Of a stretch of DNA of 24,910 nt, positions 21,208-24,910 are shown in pieces; positions within the stretch are counted from its first letter, which is position 1; every line of letters begins with the position of its first letter. Position numbers and translations under genes: made by a program. Origin of the DNA: W0P28-013 sp963659365. GTDB taxonomy: Bacteria; Bacteroidota; Bacteroidia; Bacteroidales; Paludibacteraceae. The stretch covers positions 1 through 24,910 of the forward strand of contig CAVKTI010000034.1 in assembly GCA_963659365.1 (NCBI GenBank), read 5' to 3'. Under the pieces are notes generated by a model. It worked only from the letters and a program-made list of their open reading frames with translations, had not been told where the DNA came from and made no database searches.

Positions 21208-22322
21208 TGACTAATACGACAACAAAATACGATTTTCTGATTGTTGGGAGCGGACTTTTTGGCGCAGTTTTTGCACAACAAGCGCACGAATACGGGCAAT
21301 CGTGCCTTGTCGTTGACAAGCGCGCATACACGGGCGGCAACATTTATTGCGATGAAATTGAGGGTATTCAAGTACATCAACACGGAGCACACATTTTTCA
21401 CACCAGCGACGACAAAGTTTGGCACTACATCAACCGATTTGTTCATTTCAATCGTTATACAAACTGTCCCTTGGCACGCTACGGCGACGAATTGTATAAT
21501 CTGCCGTTCAATATGAACACTTTTCACCAACTATGGGGAGTAAATACGCCTGCAGAAGCACAAAAAATAATTAACCAACAACGACAAAATGCGCCCAAAG
21601 GTGAACCGCGAAACTTGGAAGAACAAGCACTACAACTCGTCGGACACGACATCTACGAAAAACTAATAAAAGGCTACACCGAAAAACAGTGGGGACGCCC
21701 AGCGACCGAACTGCCAAGTTTCATTATCAAACGACTACCACTACGCTTCACTTACGACAATAACTATTTTCCCGACACACATCAAGGCATACCCCAAGAG
21801 GGATACAATGTACTAATCGACCATCTGCTCAATGGCTGCGACATATTGTTGAATACCGATTTTCTACAAAATCGTACGCTCGCTAATTTGGCAAAAACGG
21901 TCATTTACACGGGTATGCTCGATGCCTATTTCGATTACCGACTGGGACAACTCGACTACCGCAGTCTGCGATTCGATACGCAAGTTCTTGACACCGACAA
22001 TTTTCAGGGAAATGCTGTGGTGAACTACACCGCTGCACAAGTACCATACACACGCATTATCGAACACAAACATTTTGTTGGTGGAACTCAAAATAAAACG
22101 GTTATTACCTACGAATATCCACAGAAATGGGACGGTAAAAACGAGCCTTACTACCCAATAAACGACACACGCAACGAACAGTTGGCCGAGCAATACCGAC
22201 AACTGGCGAAAAAAGAAAAAAATATATTTTTCGGCGGGCGGCTGGGCGACTACCGCTATTACAATATGGATCAAGTGGTGAGTGCAGCACTCAATCTTTC
22301 AGCAAAAATTCTAAACAAATGA
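21207..22322 (+). CDS. glf: UDP-galactopyranose mutase
   Basis: The 371-residue flavoenzyme interconverts UDP-galactopyranose and UDP-galactofuranose, supplying galactofuranose for surface glycans. The N-terminal FAD site is YDFLIVGSGLFGAVFAQQA, followed by VDKRAYTGGNIY. Substrate and flavin motifs VHQHGAHIFHTSD (56-68), GYTEKQWGR (156-164), FPDTHQGIPQEGY and the C-terminal GRLGDYRYYNMDQVVSAAL are all present. Length matches the bacterial enzyme. I choose the GTG at 21207, which overlaps the preceding TAG by one base and leaves a short leader before YDFLIVG; an in-frame TTG 36 bp upstream is less likely. Its presence predicts that at least one neighbouring transferase uses UDP-Galf. Confidence 0.95.
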   Translation: MTNTTTKYDFLIVGSGLFGAVFAQQAHEYGQSCLVVDKRAYTGGNIYCDEIEGIQVHQHGAHIFHTSDDKVWHYINRFVHFNRYTNCPLARYGDELYNLPFNMNTFHQLWGVNTPAEAQKIINQQRQNAPKGEPRNLEEQALQLVGHDIYEKLIKGYTEKQWGRPATELPSFIIKRLPLRFTYDNNYFPDTHQGIPQEGYNVLIDHLLNGCDILLNTDFLQNRTLANLAKTVIYTGMLDAYFDYRLGQLDYRSLRFDTQVLDTDNFQGNAVVNYTAAQVPYTRIIEHKHFVGGTQNKTVITYEYPQKWDGKNEPYYPINDTRNEQLAEQYRQLAKKEKNIFFGGRLGDYRYYNMDQVVSAALNLSAKILNK

Positions 22323-23131
22323 TGCTCAACGCCTCGATAGTACTCTACAAAACAGCGTTCGGCGAGGTGGAAAACCTTGTTGCTACGCTGCACGCCTGCA
22401 AGAGCGTCGGACAGATTTTCCTGATTGACAATTCGCCCATGTGCGACGAACGCTTTGCAGTACTACCCGTGAAATATCTCTTCAACGGCAAGAACATTGG
22501 CTATGGGGCGGCGCACAATATCGCTATTCGCCAAACGATCGCGCAAGGCACACCCTACCATTTGGTGGTAAACCCCGATATCATTCTCACCGCCGATGCC
22601 CTGACCACCATGGTCGAGTTTATGGCGGCACACCGTGAAATCGGGCAACTGATGCCCCATGTGGTCTATCCCGACGGCAAGACCCAATACCTGTGCAAGT
22701 TACTTCCTACGCCGCTTGATGTATTTGGACGGCGTTTCCTGCCAAAACGCTGGACTGCCCGACGCAATGCACGGTATGAGTTGCGTGCATCGGGCTACGA
22801 TAAGATAATGAATGTACCCTATTTGAGCGGCTGCTTTATGCTGCTGCGCACGGAAGCCGTGTTGAAAACACAACTGTTTGATGAGCGGTTCTTTATGTAT
22901 CCAGAGGATATTGACCTGACGCGGCGTATTCATCGCGATTACCTCACTGTCTATTTTCCCCACGCCACCATTGTCCACAACCACGCCCAAGCCTCGTATC
23001 ACAGCCTGAAGATGTTGTGGATTCACATGCGCGAGATGGCCAAATACTTCAACAAGTGGGGCTGGTTCTGCGACCGCGAACGCAAAACAATAAACCAACA
23101 AGTACTCAACAACATCGGGAAATTAGAGTGA
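22319..23131 (+). CDS. GT2 glycosyltransferase (WbbL-like; galactofuranosyl- or rhamnosyltransferase candidate)
   Basis: The 270-residue GT2 enzyme of the WbbL-like group shows ASIVLYKTAFGEVENLV, FLIDNSPM, FNGKNIGYGAAHNIAIRQ (about 57-74), YHLVVNPDIIL (80-90, NPD in place of DXD), YLSGCFMLLRTEAV and FFMYPEDIDLTRRIH with the probable catalytic Asp. The closing VHNHAQASYHSLKMLWIH is also typical. Members use dTDP-rhamnose or UDP-Galf, so the position right after glf makes a galactofuranosyltransferase a reasonable guess, but only that. ATG overlaps the glf stop by 4 bp; a second ATG follows directly. Base composition is richer in G+C than the first genes of the operon. Last gene of the operon, ended by the hairpins at 23165-23268. 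Confidence 0.9.
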   Translation: MMLNASIVLYKTAFGEVENLVATLHACKSVGQIFLIDNSPMCDERFAVLPVKYLFNGKNIGYGAAHNIAIRQTIAQGTPYHLVVNPDIILTADALTTMVEFMAAHREIGQLMPHVVYPDGKTQYLCKLLPTPLDVFGRRFLPKRWTARRNARYELRASGYDKIMNVPYLSGCFMLLRTEAVLKTQLFDERFFMYPEDIDLTRRIHRDYLTVYFPHATIVHNHAQASYHSLKMLWIHMREMAKYFNKWGWFCDRERKTINQQVLNNIGKLE

Positions 23132-23164
23132 AAGTGCAATCGTTAAAAGTTTGTAAAGTATAAA

Positions 23165-23191
23165 GTAGAGCCGCCACACTGTGGCGGCTCT
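23165..23191. repeat. REP-like hairpin family 2, copy B
   Basis: GTAGAGCCGCCACA faces TGTGGCGGCTCT, a 12-bp perfect stem around a single C. It sits 34 bp after the last gene of the glycan operon. There is no T-run, so it is not a standard terminator. Confidence 0.8.
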
Positions 23192-23229
23192 GCTGTTGTC
23201 TTGGACATCGCCCAAAATTCCTCCCCCAC

Positions 23230-23268
23230 AAAAAAAGCAGCAGCACTCCGCATTGTGCCGCCGCTTTT
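23230..23268. terminator. Bidirectional terminator between the glycan operon and the lipoprotein gene
   Basis: An 11-bp stem with three G-T pairs (23236-23246 with 23255-23265) has seven A on the left and TTTTT on the right. It can serve both convergent transcripts. Confidence 0.8.
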
Positions 23269-23295
23269 TAGCCGAAAAATCGGGTTCTCTGTGCG

Positions 23296-24324
23296 TTATC
23301 GGCGTGCGCCTTTGTGTTTGCGTGGTGCTGCGCTCGCCGTTTGGGTCGAGTCTTGCCTTTTGTACTCCTCGAGCGCGAATTTTCCTCGGTATGAGAAATG
23401 AATCTCGGAACCGTAGTGCGTTTTCACCTCGCCCACGAGGTCGATAATCGCCGAGTCGGGGTACGACACCGTGATTTGGCCGCCATCGAAATAGTAAGTG
23501 TCTTTCCACTCCTCGCTACCTTCGATATAAACGCCCATGTACGAGGTCAAATCCTGATTATAACTCACAATATAGCCTTCCGATGCAGCCACCGTGCCAG
23601 GTGTGTAGGCGTCGTTTATCGGATAAACGCCCGCCAAAAGTGCCGAATCGACAAAAAATGTGATGTTCATAAAGGTCTTTTTGTTGTCGAGAAAAATCTG
23701 CACCTCTTTGAAATCTTTGATGTCGTCGTAACCGAGAAATTCGGTATAAACCTCGTTAAATATCATCTTTTCGGTGGGTTCGTAGCCCCAACGCTGGTCG
23801 AAACCAGCAATGGCGGTGGCGGTCATCACATAGACTACGCCTTCGTAGGTGAGCCGCCCATCGAGGTCGTACTTGTCGCCGTTCATGCCCACGGTAATGC
23901 ACATGATGTCGGGCACCAAAAAGTCTTTCGACTGCGACGAGGGCGTGTAGTCGGGCAGAAAATTGCAATACCGCTGGCGCATCGTGCCTTCGGATAGCGA
24001 AAAATGTCCCACAAACGAAGCCTCCGTCGGAATCACGCAAAATGTGGCGTAATACTCCACGCTGTCCTTGTCTTTGCCCACCAACACAAGGTTGTAGTCG
24101 CCGTTTGGTTTGTAGTAGTCCACAAAACCGAAAGTGTGGACGGCAATCATCACTGTGTCGCCTTTGGTATGCACATGCGTGCTGTCCTTTTGGGTGCTGT
24201 CCTTCGCAATACTGTCCGTCGGAGTGGGCTTTTCGGGATTCGGTTCTTGCGGCTTTTTGGGGTTGCAGCCAGCCCAAAAGAGTGTTGCGGCTACTGTTGC
24301 CACAACAAAAAGAGTTCTCTTCAT
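23296..24324 (-). CDS. Lipoprotein of unknown function
   Basis: The 342-residue predicted lipoprotein has a signal peptide ending LFWAGC (Cys20). A low-complexity linker rich in Pro, Lys, Asp, Ser and Thr follows (about 21-55, with PNPEKPTPTDSIAKD), then a beta-rich body with many Tyr, Phe and Gly residues (TFGFVDYYKPNGDYNLVLVG, YVMTATAIAGFDQRWGYEP, YYFDGGQITVSYPDSAIIDL, SYRGKFALEEY) and a short basic tail ending in Arg-Arg. I do not recognise the family. The linker-plus-domain plan suggests a surface- or periplasm-facing lipoprotein. A promoter with good -33 and -7 elements lies at 24409-24439, and a terminator at 23230-23268 is shared with the convergent polysaccharide operon. There is no evidence of a functional link to it. 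Confidence 0.8.
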   Translation of the reverse strand: MKRTLFVVATVAATLFWAGCNPKKPQEPNPEKPTPTDSIAKDSTQKDSTHVHTKGDTVMIAVHTFGFVDYYKPNGDYNLVLVGKDKDSVEYYATFCVIPTEASFVGHFSLSEGTMRQRYCNFLPDYTPSSQSKDFLVPDIMCITVGMNGDKYDLDGRLTYEGVVYVMTATAIAGFDQRWGYEPTEKMIFNEVYTEFLGYDDIKDFKEVQIFLDNKKTFMNITFFVDSALLAGVYPINDAYTPGTVAASEGYIVSYNQDLTSYMGVYIEGSEEWKDTYYFDGGQITVSYPDSAIIDLVGEVKTHYGSEIHFSYRGKFALEEYKRQDSTQTASAAPRKHKGARR

Positions 24325-24408
24325 AATAAGTTAATAAATGTTAGAATTTAGTTAAAATTTGGCTTTGCAGTTGCACTCCGAAAGATGCGGAAAGAGTGTA
24401 ATGCGCCG

Positions 24409-24439
24409 CAAAATTAGCGCAGCACCGCGACATAAACAA
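24409..24439 (-). promoter_or_regulatory. Promoter of the lipoprotein gene at 23296-24324
   Basis: On the minus strand TTGT (24436-24439), a 19-bp spacer and TAATTTTG (24409-24416). The leader is about 77 nt. Confidence 0.55.
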
Positions 24440-24549
24440 GCAGATTAACAAACATTTAGTCGTTTCACGCGCTTTTTAAGGATATTTATGCTATTTCGCT
24501 CCCGATCGTGTTAAACTATCTTAAATCGCTATTTTCACTCGTTGCAAAC

Positions 24550-24581
24550 TTGCTTTTATCGAAAACTTTTTCCTACCTTTG
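24550..24581 (+). promoter_or_regulatory. Orphan plus-strand promoter
   Basis: TTGC (24550-24553), a 20-bp spacer and TACCTTTG (24574-24581). Nothing obvious is encoded for about 290 bp downstream, where heptamer and octamer repeats lie. Confidence 0.45.
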
Positions 24582-24602
24582 CAGCCCCAAAAAAGGTTTA
24601 GA

Positions 24603-24658
24603 GGTTATCGTTTATCGTTTATAGAACATAGAAGATAGAACATAGAGCATAGACAAAA
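24603..24658. repeat. Eight-unit heptamer tract
   Basis: GGTTATC GTTTATC, GTTTATA GAACATA, GAAGATA GAACATA, GAGCATA GACAAAA: eight units in exact 7-bp register, each starting with G. The GAACATA part is the reverse complement of the CTATGTT words at 13720 and 14933. Confidence 0.9.
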
Positions 24659-24660
24659 TA

Positions 24661-24684
24661 GTAGGGACGCACCGAGTGCGTCCG
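24661..24684. repeat. REP-like hairpin family 1, copy B
   Basis: Same GTAGG head and 8-bp stem as the element at 712-735; only loop bases differ. It lies exactly between two heptamer tracts. Confidence 0.8.
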
Positions 24685-24687
24685 AAA

Positions 24688-24722
24688 GGTTAGCGGTTAT
24701 AGGTTAGAGTTTATAGGAAATA
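24688..24722. repeat. Five-unit GGTTATA heptamer tract
   Basis: GGTTAGC GGTTATA, GGTTAGA GTTTATA, GGAAATA. It resumes the 7-bp pattern of the preceding tract right after the hairpin at 24661-24684. Confidence 0.85.
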
Positions 24723-24746
24723 AACATCACAGGTTCTCACTAATGC

Positions 24747-24814
24747 AATCAACTTTTTAACTTATCAACTTTTTAACGACCGATCAACTGATCAACCAAT
24801 CAACTGATCAACCC
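24747..24814. repeat. ATCAACT octamer tract
   Basis: Starts with AATCAACTTTTT-type units and ends ATCAACTG ATCAACCA, then ATCAACTG ATCAACCC in 8-bp register. Preceded by CTCACTAATGCA, similar to TTCACCAATGCG before the octamers at 7243. Confidence 0.85.
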
Positions 24815-24873
24815 AAAAGAGAAACCCGCGCACAGCGCAAACACAGTATTAACAGCGCAAGTTCAATTAAGAA

Positions 24874-24910
24874 ATGCAACTTTTGGTAAGACCTTGGAGC
24901 GCACGCATTT
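24874..24910 (+). CDS. Possible start of a gene running off the window
   Basis: An ATG at 24874 opens a frame (MQLLVRPWSAR...) that stays open to the end, too short to judge. A TACCTTTG element at 24574-24581 on the same strand lies about 290 bp upstream. The call is only a possibility. Confidence 0.25.
   Translation, partial: MQLLVRPWSARI

Larger units (their letters stand above)
24325..24910. other. 586-bp largely non-coding end of the window
   Basis: No complete gene is seen. Contents in order: the lipoprotein leader and promoter (to 24439), an AT-rich stretch, a plus-strand promoter (24550-24581), heptamers (24603-24658), a REP-like hairpin (24661-24684), more heptamers (24688-24722), an octamer tract (24747-24814) and a possible gene start at 24874. 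Confidence 0.7.

Overview
The window reads as chromosomal DNA from a member of the Bacteroidota, most likely an uncultured Bacteroidales. Several things point there: repeated matches to the Bacteroidota promoter -7 element TAnnTTTG upstream of genes, start sites without a clear Shine-Dalgarno sequence, several lipoproteins, a GldJ-type lipoprotein of the type IX secretion/gliding family, the folP-cdaA pair, and secreted proteins cut after Ala-Gln. These assignments come from reading motifs, not from a database search.

Layout. Bases 1-1720 hold two related lipoprotein genes facing each other across a 347-bp gap packed with hairpins. Bases 1991-3024 hold ruvX and an overlapping gene for a small exported, probably beta-barrel protein. 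Bases 3061-6042 hold asnS and a gldJ-like gene, both on the minus strand, each closed by a clear intrinsic terminator. Bases 6199-8071 hold folP and the c-di-AMP synthase gene cdaA on the plus strand. Bases 8254-15570 form a minus-strand block: wbqC-like, ilvE, gapA, an alkD-like DNA glycosylase gene, a polyprenyl-phosphate sugar-1-phosphate transferase gene and a DEAD-box RNA helicase gene. A marC-like gene (15680-16291) lies divergent from the wbqC-like gene. Bases 16471-23131 are a compact surface-polysaccharide operon in the order wzx flippase, wzy polymerase, three GT2 glycosyltransferases, glf, and a fourth GT2. Most junctions overlap by 1-4 bp. A convergent lipoprotein gene of unknown function (23296-24324) follows, and then a 586-bp, repeat-rich, essentially non-coding end.

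How the genes fit together. The sugar-1-phosphate transferase at 10157-11584 could start a glycan on undecaprenyl phosphate. The GT2 enzymes could extend it, with Glf supplying UDP-galactofuranose. Wzx would flip the unit and Wzy polymerise it, as in Wzy-dependent O-antigen or capsule synthesis. The initiating enzyme lies 5 kb from the rest and on the other strand, so this link is an inference. The remaining genes are mostly housekeeping.

The most unusual feature is not a gene. Nearly every longer intergenic gap carries degenerate tandem repeats with a period of 7 or 8 bp, built from a few recurring words (CTATGTT, CTTGCTA, ATTTCAA, ATTTCTG, GGTTATA; ATCAACTT, AATCTTCA). Copies recur in both orientations. 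Some reach into the 3' ends of genes (folP, wbqC-like, ilvE), and they sit next to two families of REP-like hairpins. I found no CRISPR array, rRNA, tRNA, transposase gene or phage gene.
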